Shown one piece after another: positions 34,452 through 43,891 of a stretch of DNA of 64,000 bases. Under the pieces are notes generated by a model. That model had not been told where the DNA came from. It saw only the letters and a program-made list of their open reading frames with translations, and ran no database searches. How positions within the stretch are numbered: position 1 is the stretch's first letter; each line of letters begins with the position of its first letter. A program made the translations under genes and the position numbers. The stretch spans positions 1,054,001 through 1,118,000 of the forward strand of contig NZ_VWWO01000003.1 of assembly GCF_011752935.1 (NCBI RefSeq). The letters are read 5' to 3'. Source of the DNA: Chitinophaga sp. Cy-1792. GTDB lineage: Bacteria > Bacteroidota > Bacteroidia > Chitinophagales > Chitinophagaceae.

Positions 34452-37148
34452 ATGTCCAAGAATAAACTGAAAACCGAAAAACCAGAGAGTAAAAAAGCGA
34501 AAGCTGCACCAGCCCCCAATCCTGAAGTATTGAAGAAAGACAAGGAGCCAGAGATAAAGGTAAAGGAGCTGGTGAAAGATGAACGCACCCATAAAGTATT
34601 GGGCGTGTTTTTCCTTTTGCTGTCACTATATTGTTTTATTGCATTCACATCATATCTGTTCAGTTGGGAAGAAGATTTTGATAAGGTTAACCGTTATTCT
34701 GCCAGAGAGTTATTTTTTGGAGATGTTAAAGTAGATAACCTCCTGGGTCGCCTCGGCGCCTTTGTTTCACATGGGTTTTTCTACAATGGTTTTGGTATTG
34801 CCTCCTACCTGTTTTGCTATTTCTTTTTCATCGTAGGCGTAAATTTTATCGTTGGCCGCCGCGTATTTCGTATATGGCGCAACGTGAAATATATCCTCTT
34901 CGGACTGCTGTTTATTGCTATGTCCACCTCTTTCCTGTCTTTCGGCTCCGAATTCCCATGGGGTGGCGCCGTAGGGGATGCCCTCAACCACTGGGCTACC
35001 GGGTTTGTAGGAAAAACAGGTACCGCACTTTTCCTGCTGGTAACTGGTCTGGCATGGCTGATCTGGAAATTTAATTTCGATTTCAAATGGCCGGAAAGAA
35101 AGCCTAAACCGCCTAAACCTGCGCCTGTACCTGCTGCGGCACCTGCCGCACCGGTGGCATCGCCGGTAACTTCGCCAGTTGCTGAAAAGCCTGTCGAAAA
35201 GCAGCCTGTATCCAACGCGCCTTCCAGTAAGGCCAACGGCCTCCGCGAAGAGGGTGGCGTAATGGTCATCCCGCCACATGAGGAAGAAGAAGAGGAACTG
35301 CCACCCATGCACCTGGTCGAGAAAGAGGATGTGACCGTCATCCCTGCCCATGCACCTGTGCATATTCCTCTGACAGTAAATACGCCGATGCCGGAACCGG
35401 AAGAAGATGATGTCCTCTATCAGGATGAAGAAGATGCCGCAGCCGCCGGGCCGATGTTATATATAGACGATACACTGGAGGTGCCGCAGGAAATCCCGTT
35501 ATCTCCGGCATCCACTGCACCAACGTCTTCTCCTGCAAAGAAAAATAATCAGCAGGAAGTCGCCTTCGAAATAAAACCTACCTACAATGATGAGGAAGAT
35601 GAGGTGGAAGACCAGGCGCCTGTCCGCAATAATGTAAGCGTAGATCCTTTCGATCCTGCCCTGGACCTCAGTAACTATAAGTTCCCTGGCCTAGATCTCC
35701 TGGAAAATCATAACGCGGATAAAGTCATTGTGCAGGATACTGGTGAACTGGAGAAAAACAAAAACCAGATCATCGATACCCTGAAGAACTACGATATCAG
35801 CATTCAGAAAATCAGTGCTACCGTAGGTCCGACAGTTACTTTATACGAAATTGTTCCGGCTGCGGGTGTGCGTATCTCCCGTATTAAAAACCTGGAAGAT
35901 GATATCGCGCTGAGCTTGTCTGCCCTGGGGATACGTATTATTGCGCCTATTCCGGGTAAAGGAACCATCGGTATCGAGGTACCAAATGTTAAAAAATCGA
36001 TCGTTTCGCTTAAAAACCTGCTGGCCTCTGAGAAATTCCAGAACAGCACCATGGATCTTCCTATAGCCATTGGTAAAAAGATCGATAACGAAAACTTTAT
36101 TGCTGACCTCGCTAAAATGCCCCACCTGTTGATGGCGGGTGCTACCGGTCAGGGTAAATCTGTCGGTATTAATACATTACTGGTATCTCTCCTTTATAAA
36201 AAGCATCCTTCTCAGCTGAAGTTTGTATTGGTGGATCCAAAAAAGGTGGAACTCTCCCTGTATAAACTGATAGAAAAGCATTTTCTGGCCAAATTACCAG
36301 GGGAAGATGATGCCATTATCACAGATACCAAGAAGGTTATTCACACCCTGAACGCCCTCTGTATTGAAATGGACCTGCGTTACGACCTGCTGAAAGAGGC
36401 CGGTACACGTAATATCCGTGAGTATAACGCCAAGTTCACCCAGCGCAGACTGAATCCGCAGAAAGGACATCGTTACCTGCCATTCATCGTATTGGTGGTG
36501 GATGAGTTCGCTGATCTGATCATGACAGCTGGTAAGGAAGTGGAAATGCCTATAGCGCGACTGGCCCAGCTGGCGCGTGCGGTGGGTATTCACCTGATCA
36601 TTGCCACGCAGCGCCCGTCCGTAAATATTATTACCGGTACCATCAAGGCCAACTTCCCGGCACGTATCGCCTTTAAGGTATCTTCCAAAATAGATTCCCG
36701 TACCATCCTGGATATCGGCGGTGCCGAGCAGCTGATCGGGCAGGGGGATATGCTGGTATCCTTCAACGGAGAGCTGGTAAGGCTGCAATGCGCCTTTGTG
36801 GATACGCCGGAGGTGGAAAGTGTGGCAGAGTTTATCGGCAACCAGAAAGGATACCCGGACGCGTTCCTGTTACCGGAATATGTAGATGAAAAAGATGCGG
36901 AAAGCAGGGAATTCAGTCTCAGCGACCGCGACCCGTTATTTGAGGAGGCTGCACAGGTAATCGTTCAAACCCAGCAGGGGTCTACTTCTTTGCTGCAGCG
37001 CCGTATGAAACTGGGCTACAACAGGGCAGGAAGGCTGATGGATCAGCTGGAAGCCGCTGGCATCGTAGGTCCTAATATGGGAAGTAAGGCAAGAGAGGTA
37101 TTGGTAAAAACCGATTCCGAATTGCAGGAAATCCTGGATATGCTATAA
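34452..37148 (+). CDS. ftsK: DNA translocase FtsK
   Basis: 898 residues. Four membrane helices near the N-terminus (from about 50 to 215), a long Pro/Glu-rich linker (220-390), then the motor: alpha domain (SATVGPTVTLYEIVPAAGV), Walker A GATGQGKSVG, Walker B-like FIVLVVDEFADL, and the C-terminal gamma winged helix (LLQRRMKLGYNRAGRLMDQLE) that reads KOPS-like polarity sites. It pumps chromosome ends at the division septum. lolA follows 135 nt later; the ftsK-lolA order is common in Bacteroidota. Confidence 0.96.
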   Translation: MSKNKLKTEKPESKKAKAAPAPNPEVLKKDKEPEIKVKELVKDERTHKVLGVFFLLLSLYCFIAFTSYLFSWEEDFDKVNRYSARELFFGDVKVDNLLGRLGAFVSHGFFYNGFGIASYLFCYFFFIVGVNFIVGRRVFRIWRNVKYILFGLLFIAMSTSFLSFGSEFPWGGAVGDALNHWATGFVGKTGTALFLLVTGLAWLIWKFNFDFKWPERKPKPPKPAPVPAAAPAAPVASPVTSPVAEKPVEKQPVSNAPSSKANGLREEGGVMVIPPHEEEEEELPPMHLVEKEDVTVIPAHAPVHIPLTVNTPMPEPEEDDVLYQDEEDAAAAGPMLYIDDTLEVPQEIPLSPASTAPTSSPAKKNNQQEVAFEIKPTYNDEEDEVEDQAPVRNNVSVDPFDPALDLSNYKFPGLDLLENHNADKVIVQDTGELEKNKNQIIDTLKNYDISIQKISATVGPTVTLYEIVPAAGVRISRIKNLEDDIALSLSALGIRIIAPIPGKGTIGIEVPNVKKSIVSLKNLLASEKFQNSTMDLPIAIGKKIDNENFIADLAKMPHLLMAGATGQGKSVGINTLLVSLLYKKHPSQLKFVLVDPKKVELSLYKLIEKHFLAKLPGEDDAIITDTKKVIHTLNALCIEMDLRYDLLKEAGTRNIREYNAKFTQRRLNPQKGHRYLPFIVLVVDEFADLIMTAGKEVEMPIARLAQLARAVGIHLIIATQRPSVNIITGTIKANFPARIAFKVSSKIDSRTILDIGGAEQLIGQGDMLVSFNGELVRLQCAFVDTPEVESVAEFIGNQKGYPDAFLLPEYVDEKDAESREFSLSDRDPLFEEAAQVIVQTQQGSTSLLQRRMKLGYNRAGRLMDQLEAAGIVGPNMGSKAREVLVKTDSELQEILDML

Positions 37149-37283
37149 TAATTTAAATATTCTTATATATGATATGCCATTCGTTGAAAATATACGAGAT
37201 TTTGCATATCTGAAAATAGCTCTTAAACTGCCCGGCACAGCATTTGTCTAAAAGGGCAATAAGCAATCAAAAAAATCATTAAG

Positions 37284-37943
37284 ATGAAGAAATTTGTATT
37301 AACGGGGATGTTATTGAGTGGTATTGTTTTCAGCGGCATGGCGCAGGGAAAGCAGGCGAATGACCCTAAAGCGAAGACTATCCTGGATGGCGTAAGCGCT
37401 AAATTTAAGACCCTGAAATCCGTAACCGCCAATTTTGTACTGAAAGTGGAAGGTGCCAATAACAGCGTGACGGAGTCCAAGAAAGGCACCGTATCCATGA
37501 AAGGCCCTAAGTACAAAGTGTCCATGGAAGGTCAGGAGATCATCAGCGACAACAAAACTTCCTGGACATACGCAAAAGATGTTAACGAGGTAACAATCAA
37601 CAATGTAGACCAGAGCAGCGGTGCTATCACACCTGCCAAACTGTTCACCAATTTCTATGATAAAGACTTCCTGTACCGCCTCAACCCTGAAACAACTGAA
37701 AAGGGTAAGGTGTTAGAGAATATTGAAATGACGCCTACAGATAAGTCCAAGAATATATTTAAAGTGATCGTTTCAGTGGATAAAAAAGCCCAGAATATCG
37801 CAAAAATGAAGGTTTTTGAGAAAAACGGGAACCATTACACCTACGAAATCACTAATTTCACCCCCAATGCTCCTGTAACAGATGCTACTTTCATCTTTGA
37901 TGCCAAGAAGTATCCCGGAGTAGAGGTGGTAGACCTGAGGTAA
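37284..37943 (+). CDS. lolA: Outer-membrane lipoprotein carrier LolA-like protein
   Basis: 219 residues with a signal peptide (FSGMAQG). The LolA half-barrel opens with AKTILDGVSAKFKTLKSVTANF; SWTYAKDVNEVTI and LYRL are also typical. It would carry lipoproteins across the periplasm from LolCDE to the outer membrane, needed here for the many SusD and related lipoproteins. Confidence 0.9.
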   Translation: MKKFVLTGMLLSGIVFSGMAQGKQANDPKAKTILDGVSAKFKTLKSVTANFVLKVEGANNSVTESKKGTVSMKGPKYKVSMEGQEIISDNKTSWTYAKDVNEVTINNVDQSSGAITPAKLFTNFYDKDFLYRLNPETTEKGKVLENIEMTPTDKSKNIFKVIVSVDKKAQNIAKMKVFEKNGNHYTYEITNFTPNAPVTDATFIFDAKKYPGVEVVDLR

Positions 37944-37975
37944 ATTACAGATCATCAAGTTTCGTAATTAATTTC

Positions 37976-37983
37976 TACCTTTG
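37976..37983 (+). promoter_or_regulatory. -7 box for lpdA
   Basis: TACCTTTG fits TAnnTTTG, 26 nt before the lpdA ATG. No convincing -33 element was seen. Confidence 0.45.
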
Positions 37984-38009
37984 GCAAGTTTCAATAAAAA
38001 TTAAACAAT

Positions 38010-39416
38010 ATGGCATACGACGTAATCGTAATTGGTAGTGGGCCCGGCGGATATGTGGCTGCTATCCGTGCATCGCAGCTGGGATTTAAAACCGCTATCG
38101 TGGAAAGAGAAAACCTGGGTGGTATCTGTTTAAACTGGGGCTGTATTCCTACTAAAGCATTATTAAAATCTGCACAGGTAATGGAATACTTCCAGCATTC
38201 TACAGACTATGGTATCACTGTTGGTGACACCAAGGTTGATTTCCCGGCAGTTATCAAACGTAGTCGTGGCGTTGCTGATAAAATGAGCAGGGGCGTACAG
38301 TTCCTGATGAAGAAAAATAAGATTGATGTGTTGATGGGCAATGGTAAAGTAAAAGCCAAAGGCCAGGTAGAAGTTACCGATAAAGACGGTAAAGCTACTG
38401 TATACGATGCTAAACACATCATCCTGGCAACAGGTGCACGTGCACGTGAACTGCCAAACCTGAAGATCGATGGTAAAAAGGTAATCGGTTACCGCGAAGC
38501 GCTGGTACTGCCTGAACTGCCTAAATCCATGATCGTTGTAGGTTCTGGTGCAATCGGGGTAGAATTTGCTTATTTCTACGCTACCATGGGTACTAAAGTA
38601 ACTATCGTTGAATTCATGCCTCGCATCGTTCCGGTAGAAGACGAAGATATCTCCAAAGAACTGGAAAAAATCTACAAAAAGAAAGGTATCGATATCATGA
38701 CCAACGCTTCCGTTGAGTCTGTAGAAGCTGCAGGCAACGGTGTTAAAGCAAAGGTTAAAACCGCTACCGGCGAAATTACCCTTGAAGCTGATGTGGTACT
38801 GAGCGCTGTAGGTATCGCTGCCAACATCGAAAACATCGGTCTGGAATCAGTAGGTGTTAAAACCGATAAAGGCCGCGTAACTGTTGATAAATACTACAAC
38901 ACTAACGTTCCTGGTATCTACGCTATCGGCGACATGGTTCCTGGTCAGGCACTGGCACACGTTGCTTCCAAAGAAGCGATCGTTTGCGTGGAAGCTATCG
39001 CTTACAACGAGAAGAAATACGCACACAAACCAGCTACCATCGACTATATGAACATCCCAGGCTGTACTTATTGCGCGCCTGAAGTTGCTTCTGTTGGTTA
39101 CACCGAGAAAGCTGCTAAAGAAGCAGGTTACGAAGTGAAAGTTGGTAAATTCCCATTCTCTGCTTCCGGTAAAGCTACCGCTGCAGGTGCTACTGAAGGT
39201 TTCGTAAAAGTTATCTTCGACGCTAAATACGGCGAATGGCTGGGTACCCACATGATCGGTGCTAACGTTACCGAAATCATCGCGGAAACCGTAGTTGCCC
39301 GTAAACTCGAAACTACTTACCAGGAAGTGCTGGATTCTATCCACCCTCACCCTACTATGAGCGAATCTGTAAAAGATGCGATCGAAGTAGCTTACGGCGA
39401 AGCAATCCACCTGTAA
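38010..39416 (+). CDS. lpdA: Dihydrolipoyl dehydrogenase
   Basis: 468 residues, normal for the E3 subunit of 2-oxo acid dehydrogenase complexes. FAD motif VIGSGPGGYVAA, redox disulfide CLNWGC, NAD motif VVGSGAIGVEFA, and the C-terminal HPHPTMSE with the active-site His-Glu. Codon use looks more biased than in neighbours (frequent GGT, GAA, CTG), consistent with high expression. Single gene with its own -7 box and a GTCTCTA terminator. Confidence 0.96.
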   Translation: MAYDVIVIGSGPGGYVAAIRASQLGFKTAIVERENLGGICLNWGCIPTKALLKSAQVMEYFQHSTDYGITVGDTKVDFPAVIKRSRGVADKMSRGVQFLMKKNKIDVLMGNGKVKAKGQVEVTDKDGKATVYDAKHIILATGARARELPNLKIDGKKVIGYREALVLPELPKSMIVVGSGAIGVEFAYFYATMGTKVTIVEFMPRIVPVEDEDISKELEKIYKKKGIDIMTNASVESVEAAGNGVKAKVKTATGEITLEADVVLSAVGIAANIENIGLESVGVKTDKGRVTVDKYYNTNVPGIYAIGDMVPGQALAHVASKEAIVCVEAIAYNEKKYAHKPATIDYMNIPGCTYCAPEVASVGYTEKAAKEAGYEVKVGKFPFSASGKATAAGATEGFVKVIFDAKYGEWLGTHMIGANVTEIIAETVVARKLETTYQEVLDSIHPHPTMSESVKDAIEVAYGEAIHL

Positions 39417-39436
39417 GGTTTAAAAATATCAAATGT

Positions 39437-39471
39437 AAAAGGGTGTCTCTACGCAGTAGAGACACCCTTTT
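39437..39471 (+). terminator. Terminator of the GTCTCTA family after lpdA
   Basis: A 16-bp stem (39437-39452 / 39456-39471) with GCA loop, flanked by A4 and T4. Confidence 0.88.
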
Positions 39472-39486
39472 CTTTATAAAGGCCTT

Positions 39487-39508
39487 GCGCAGCTTTCCCG
39501 CCTGGAGG
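39487..39508. repeat. Copy 1 of a dispersed GC-rich 22-bp element
   Basis: This 22-bp stretch matches 60134-60155 at 19 of 22 positions, in the same orientation; both copies end in CCGCCTGGAGG. Each lies a short distance downstream of a GTCTCTA-family terminator. Confidence 0.6.
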
Positions 39509-39613
39509 TGAGTAGTGTGCAGGCATTTCGTATATTCTTTGGAGATGCCCCGCTGGTGGGCAGTGTGTAGGCACTTTGTGCATTCCTTGGAGATGCCCCG
39601 CCGGAGGCGGGGC
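39497..39613. repeat. Degenerate 48-bp tandem repeat ending in a GGA-loop hairpin
   Basis: About 2.3 copies of a unit beginning CCCGC and ending TTGGAGATGC: 39497-39548, 39549-39596 and a partial third unit. The last part forms an 8-bp hairpin (39595-39602 / 39606-39613) with GGA loop. Open frames across it on the minus strand are repetitive and not credible as a gene. Confidence 0.6.
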
Positions 39614-39618
39614 CCCCC

Positions 39619-39641
39619 GGCCGATTGCGAAGCAAGCGGCC
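39619..39641. repeat. Hairpin with GCGAAGC core
   Basis: Stem 39619-39628 / 39632-39641 with one A-G mismatch, closing on the core GCGAAGC. This heptamer is known as an exceptionally stable DNA mini-hairpin. Confidence 0.6.
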
Positions 39642-39688
39642 ATAAACGTGCAAAACAAAATCATCCAAATATAATTATCTCCCCACCA

Positions 39689-42511
39689 TCACTGTTTTAC
39701 AAACTTCTTTGTAAATATTCTTTGCCCATTATAATATATCGTACAGATATAAACACCTGCTGGTAAATTACTTACACTAATTCCTTCCATAGAATCAAAT
39801 AACCTGGCCTGTAATTTCACCCTGCCACTCATATCCGTTATCACCAGCTGCCGTTCCCGGATTTTCGGGTCCATGATCCCCAGCGTATTGCTGACCGGAT
39901 TAGGGAAAAGCAGTATGCTGCCGGAAGTGGAGATCTGTACACTGCTGACATCCGACGTAATCACGCGCCCATCCGTGGTAGTAAGCTGTACACGGTAATA
40001 CAGCAGGCCTTCCCAGGTATTGGGATCGTTGAAATAATATACCAGTCCGCTATTAATGTCGCTTTGCCCGATGGTTTCCCAGCTTTTGCCGTTATACCGC
40101 TGCCAGCTGATAGTCTTAAGCAGGTAATTGCTGCCCAGTAATAAAGTCAGTTGTACACTGTTGTCCGATACTTTGTCTGCCAGCAGGCCTTTAACATAGC
40201 AGCCTACCCCCTGCATTGTATAGTCGGCGGTATAGCTTTTCCTGCCTTCCCATCCAGCTGCGCTGATCGGAGCTACTGCGAAGTTGGTGCTGCTAACCTG
40301 CCGCTTTGAAATGAATATAAAGGTATCACGTACCTGGCTATACGCAGTTAGCTTTGTAGTGCCCATGGCGTACACCTGGTAGCTGCCGGCACCAGAAATG
40401 CTGTTCCAGTAAAGGAAAACGCTATCCGGACAGTTAAAGCCGGTATTGATAGTTATTTGTGGAGAGATAATAAACGGGGCGGATATAAAAGCGGTATCTG
40501 GCAGCTGGTACCGCAGTATGGCCTTGCTGAAGACATTGGGTGTCTGCCAGGAAATATTGGTGGCATAAAGGGGGTAACCTGTGGTTATATTATGCCAGGT
40601 ACTGCCGCTATCCAGACTATAAGCCAGGTCTCCTGTGCCGCCATAGGTAGTTTCCCAGTATAGCACCGCGGAAGTATCGGCAGTAAGCGTTGTTCCTGCT
40701 ACCGGGTTTTGCCAGGTGAAGCTGTTTTTAGGAATGAATTCGTAGGCTATTGCGTAGGACTGACTAGCTGTTGCAAGTTTATGTGCGTTAATGTTTACGT
40801 GCATGGTGCCTGCGGCAGGAAAGTCGATCGTAACCTGTTCGTTGTTGTTGATGCTGTCGCGACTACGTCTGGCAGTGGCATTCAGCGAGTCTTTATTGGG
40901 CGTTGTGGAGAGTGTCCAGGGGAGATACAGTTGCTGATCGGTGCCGGTAACCTGTAGGTCCAGGTCATTTATAAGGGCCTTTGTGGCATTGGCAGGAGCA
41001 GGAGGGTCGTTCCAGCAGAGTGTAACCTTCACCGTTAGTGTATTGGGAGGTATGGTAAGATCAAAGCCGGAGGCTCCGTTGGAACTAATGTTTCCTTGTC
41101 TGTAGCGTTGCTGCTGCAATGTTTGTAGGGCATGTGCTGCATGCACATTACCAAAGCCCAGGTTATAGTTTGGGCGTATACCGAAAGGCAGCCGCGCACT
41201 GTTGATTAGTATGGCCCTGGCTAAAGTAGCGCTGATGCTGGTGTTGTATTGTTGTCGCCATGCATCCTGTAATAGTGTAACTATCCCCGAAGTGGCAGCG
41301 GCGGCGCCGGAAGTACCATCCTGGCCGAATGCAGCAATTTCCGGTTTGATACGGCCATCATAGGCGGGGCCATGGGAAGCGAGTCCGATATATTGTCCGC
41401 TGGCATCTGTACCGCCTACCACAATTACGTTTTTTCCCTGTTTGAAATTTCCGGAAAGATTGGCCCATGGCAGGTTTTGGTAGATGCCACTTGTAGGAGC
41501 CTGCGTGCCTATGTTTCCGGCGGAAAATACATGCATGATGGTATCGGTCTGGTATATCTGCTGGTCGTAGGCAACCGCTTCGGTACCATAATAGTTTTCA
41601 ATATCAGTGCCGTAGGAATGGTTTTGTATGGTGATGTTATGTTGCGTGTAATAGGTAATTGTGTCTGGCAATAAGCTGATGTTGAAGTTAGCGCTGGCCA
41701 TACCGGCGGCAGGTGCAGCGCCGAGTCCCAGTGCGCCTGTATTACCGGCTCCTCCTATGATGGTGGCCATGGTAGAGGCGTGCGTGGTTACAAACTGTGA
41801 AGTGCCTGCAGTATAAATATATCTGCCTGCAAGATCTATATCGGTGGTATCGAATCTGTCTTCCTTAACGCTAACGGCTATACTTTTTCCGTCTATGCCG
41901 GGAAACTGTTGCTGGGCAAGGTTAATACCGTTGACGTAGGGGTTGGCCGTGTTAACGATCATTTCTGTCAGTGCTTTCCGTGGGGCATCGGCAAAGATGA
42001 TATTCTTTAAAGCGATGAATTTATCCCAATCCTTCACCGCTATTTTCAGCAATGCAGTATGATAATCATTGCGTAAGTAAAGTATGCGCCCGGGTATGCT
42101 TTGTAATGAATCCTTAAAGTTTACCTGCGTGGTAATGCTGTCTTCTTTATTTAATTTCTCCAGTTGCTGTAATAAAAGCGTACTTGCTTTCCAGTTATAG
42201 CTGGCCGGAAGATAATAATCTCTTTTCTTTGCTGGCAGGCTGTCTTCGGGTATCCTGAGAATGATGTAGTGCAGTGGTGTTAATACTTTAACAACATGTA
42301 ATTGCTGCAATGTCTTTTCACCTGGTGTTTGTTTAAATTTGATCAGGTAATAGGGGGGGAGATTAAGGCGACTGCTTAACATGTCGTATTTGAATCCGTA
42401 TCTTAAATAAATACTATCGGGAAAGGAGGTGCCTTGCTGAGCAGCAGCATATTTGCAGCAGCATAACAGCAAAAGCAGCAGGGTAAAGGATATAAAATAA
42501 TGCTTGTTCAT
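39689..42511 (-). CDS. Secreted S8 (subtilisin-like) peptidase with T9SS sorting domain
   Basis: 940 residues. Signal peptide (MNKHYFISF, ending near KYAAAQ); a propeptide-like region; an S8 domain with the Asp region SVKEDRFDTTDIDLAGRY, His in VTTHASTMATIIGG and the nucleophile in DGTSGAAAATSG; beta-sandwich domains; and a C-terminal Por-type sorting domain (LLFPNPVSN, ISVSNLPAGVYICTI, ending KKFVKQ). This is exported across the outer membrane by the type IX system. Likely an extracellular protein-degrading enzyme. No partner gene is adjacent. Confidence 0.93.
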   Translation of the reverse strand: MNKHYFISFTLLLLLLCCCKYAAAQQGTSFPDSIYLRYGFKYDMLSSRLNLPPYYLIKFKQTPGEKTLQQLHVVKVLTPLHYIILRIPEDSLPAKKRDYYLPASYNWKASTLLLQQLEKLNKEDSITTQVNFKDSLQSIPGRILYLRNDYHTALLKIAVKDWDKFIALKNIIFADAPRKALTEMIVNTANPYVNGINLAQQQFPGIDGKSIAVSVKEDRFDTTDIDLAGRYIYTAGTSQFVTTHASTMATIIGGAGNTGALGLGAAPAAGMASANFNISLLPDTITYYTQHNITIQNHSYGTDIENYYGTEAVAYDQQIYQTDTIMHVFSAGNIGTQAPTSGIYQNLPWANLSGNFKQGKNVIVVGGTDASGQYIGLASHGPAYDGRIKPEIAAFGQDGTSGAAAATSGIVTLLQDAWRQQYNTSISATLARAILINSARLPFGIRPNYNLGFGNVHAAHALQTLQQQRYRQGNISSNGASGFDLTIPPNTLTVKVTLCWNDPPAPANATKALINDLDLQVTGTDQQLYLPWTLSTTPNKDSLNATARRSRDSINNNEQVTIDFPAAGTMHVNINAHKLATASQSYAIAYEFIPKNSFTWQNPVAGTTLTADTSAVLYWETTYGGTGDLAYSLDSGSTWHNITTGYPLYATNISWQTPNVFSKAILRYQLPDTAFISAPFIISPQITINTGFNCPDSVFLYWNSISGAGSYQVYAMGTTKLTAYSQVRDTFIFISKRQVSSTNFAVAPISAAGWEGRKSYTADYTMQGVGCYVKGLLADKVSDNSVQLTLLLGSNYLLKTISWQRYNGKSWETIGQSDINSGLVYYFNDPNTWEGLLYYRVQLTTTDGRVITSDVSSVQISTSGSILLFPNPVSNTLGIMDPKIRERQLVITDMSGRVKLQARLFDSMEGISVSNLPAGVYICTIYYNGQRIFTKKFVKQ

Positions 42512-43006
42512 GCGGGCAACGACGTAATTAACGTTAGATTCTGGCGGAAATTGTAAACTAAATCTACAGTATTATAATTTTTATCCCAATTTTTTTTACA
42601 GGAAGAGATAAAATGTTTTTTTTAAATTCAATGAAAGTTGTAATATTGGTTACACAAGTTGTAAATGAAAAACGTCAACAAAATCTGTGCATCATCGCAA
42701 CTGAAATATGTTAGTTAATCTATAGAGCAAATCTGAAGGCCGGAAAGCCCGGTATTATTGAATCATCACCAATCATTAAGAAAACTGCCTTTGTGGGAAA
42801 CCCACATAGCTGTAGTATGCTTTTGAGAAAACAGAGAGCCGCTATTTACCAGTTACCTGAATAAATATGCATTGTTGAAAAGCTATAGCCCGCAGTATAC
42901 ACACTACTATTAGCGTGGTGTATCGTTTTGCGTATTAGTTATTACTATCTGTTTGCGTACAGATGGTCAGGATATTTTTTATTCTAAAAACCCAAAATCT
43001 GAGTCT
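42512..43006. other. Long leader of the first M57 gene (495 bp, no gene)
   Basis: No credible gene. From about 42581 it matches the region upstream of the second M57 gene. The best-conserved part (about 42691-42761) includes CATCGCAACT, TAGTTAATCT and the small hairpin-forming GAAGGCCGGAAAGCCC (42735-42750). A further hairpin near 42897-42923 has a counterpart in the other copy. Confidence 0.6.
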
Positions 43007-43831
43007 ATGAAAAAACAAACACTTGGTGTTCTTTTCTGTCTCCTGGCTGTATTTGCCATGGTATCCTGTCAAAAAAACGTAAAAAGCACTGACGCTACTC
43101 CACAAGCAGTTAGCGAAGACGTGTTAGCCTCCATCAAAGCCTATGGCTTCTCTACAAGTGATGTGCACGCAGTAAACGGTGGTTACATCGTTGAAGGTGA
43201 CATCTTCCTGACCAAAGAACAACTGTCACAAAAAGTTAGTGGTCCTACCTTACAGGTGGCCAAAACTGAACAGTACAGAACTACCAACCTGGTTACCGGT
43301 CTGCCTCGCGTAATCAAAGTGTATGTTACCGGCCTCGGTTCTGCTTTCATCGCAGGTACTGATACCGCCATCGCACGTTACAATGCACTGGGTCTGCGTA
43401 TTACCTTCCAGCGTATTACCAGCGGTACCGCTGATATCACTATCCAGGGCTTCAACCAGGGCCCAAGCGGTGGTTATATCACCCTCGGTTCTTCCGGATT
43501 CCCTACCAGCGGTGGTGCACCTTACAACCTGATTCAGATGAATACCAACAGCCAGGCTTACGGTTCTAACCCTAACGTACTGTATGTAGGTTCTGTTATC
43601 CAACACGAAATCGGTCACTGTATCGGTATGCGTCATACCGACTATATGAACCGTGCCTACAGCTGCGGCGGTACCGCTACCAACGAAGGCACTGCAGGCG
43701 TTGGCGCTATCCAGATCCCTGGTACACCTAGCACCGCAGATCCTAACTCATGGATGCTCGCCTGCTCCAACGGCGGCAACCGCACCTTCAATGCCAATGA
43801 TATCATTGGACTGAACTATCTTTATAAATAA
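43007..43831 (+). CDS. M57-family (HEIGH) metalloprotease lipoprotein, copy 1
   Basis: 274 residues from ATG 43007; an upstream GTG reading is rejected because the lipoprotein signal (MKKQTLGVLFCLL to FAMVSC) starts here. The protease motif is HEIGHCIGMRH (His200, His204, His210), matching HExxHxxGxxH of the peptidase M57 / dual-action HEIGH family. It is probably an outer-membrane or surface lipoprotein with zinc-dependent proteolysis. It differs from the second copy at about 30 residues (about 89% identity by eye), with the C-terminal 150 nearly invariant. Leader and downstream spacer are also duplicated. Confidence 0.88.
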   Translation: MKKQTLGVLFCLLAVFAMVSCQKNVKSTDATPQAVSEDVLASIKAYGFSTSDVHAVNGGYIVEGDIFLTKEQLSQKVSGPTLQVAKTEQYRTTNLVTGLPRVIKVYVTGLGSAFIAGTDTAIARYNALGLRITFQRITSGTADITIQGFNQGPSGGYITLGSSGFPTSGGAPYNLIQMNTNSQAYGSNPNVLYVGSVIQHEIGHCIGMRHTDYMNRAYSCGGTATNEGTAGVGAIQIPGTPSTADPNSWMLACSNGGNRTFNANDIIGLNYLYK

Positions 43832-43891
43832 AAGTTAAAATGACATTTAATCCTGGTAGACAGAACAGGATTGAATTGTTCATAAACTTTT

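Noticed and set aside
39497..39613. CRISPR array
   Set aside because: Only about 2.3 degenerate direct repeats with no unique spacers, and no cas genes in the window.
39449..39668. Small repetitive proteins on the minus strand
   Set aside because: Two overlapping frames are both open only because of the tandem repeat and hairpins; no start site or conserved composition supports either.
42735..42750. Known riboswitch class in the M57 leader
   Set aside because: GAAGGCCGGAAAGCCC forms a small hairpin, but I could not match the surrounding sequence to any riboswitch consensus I know.
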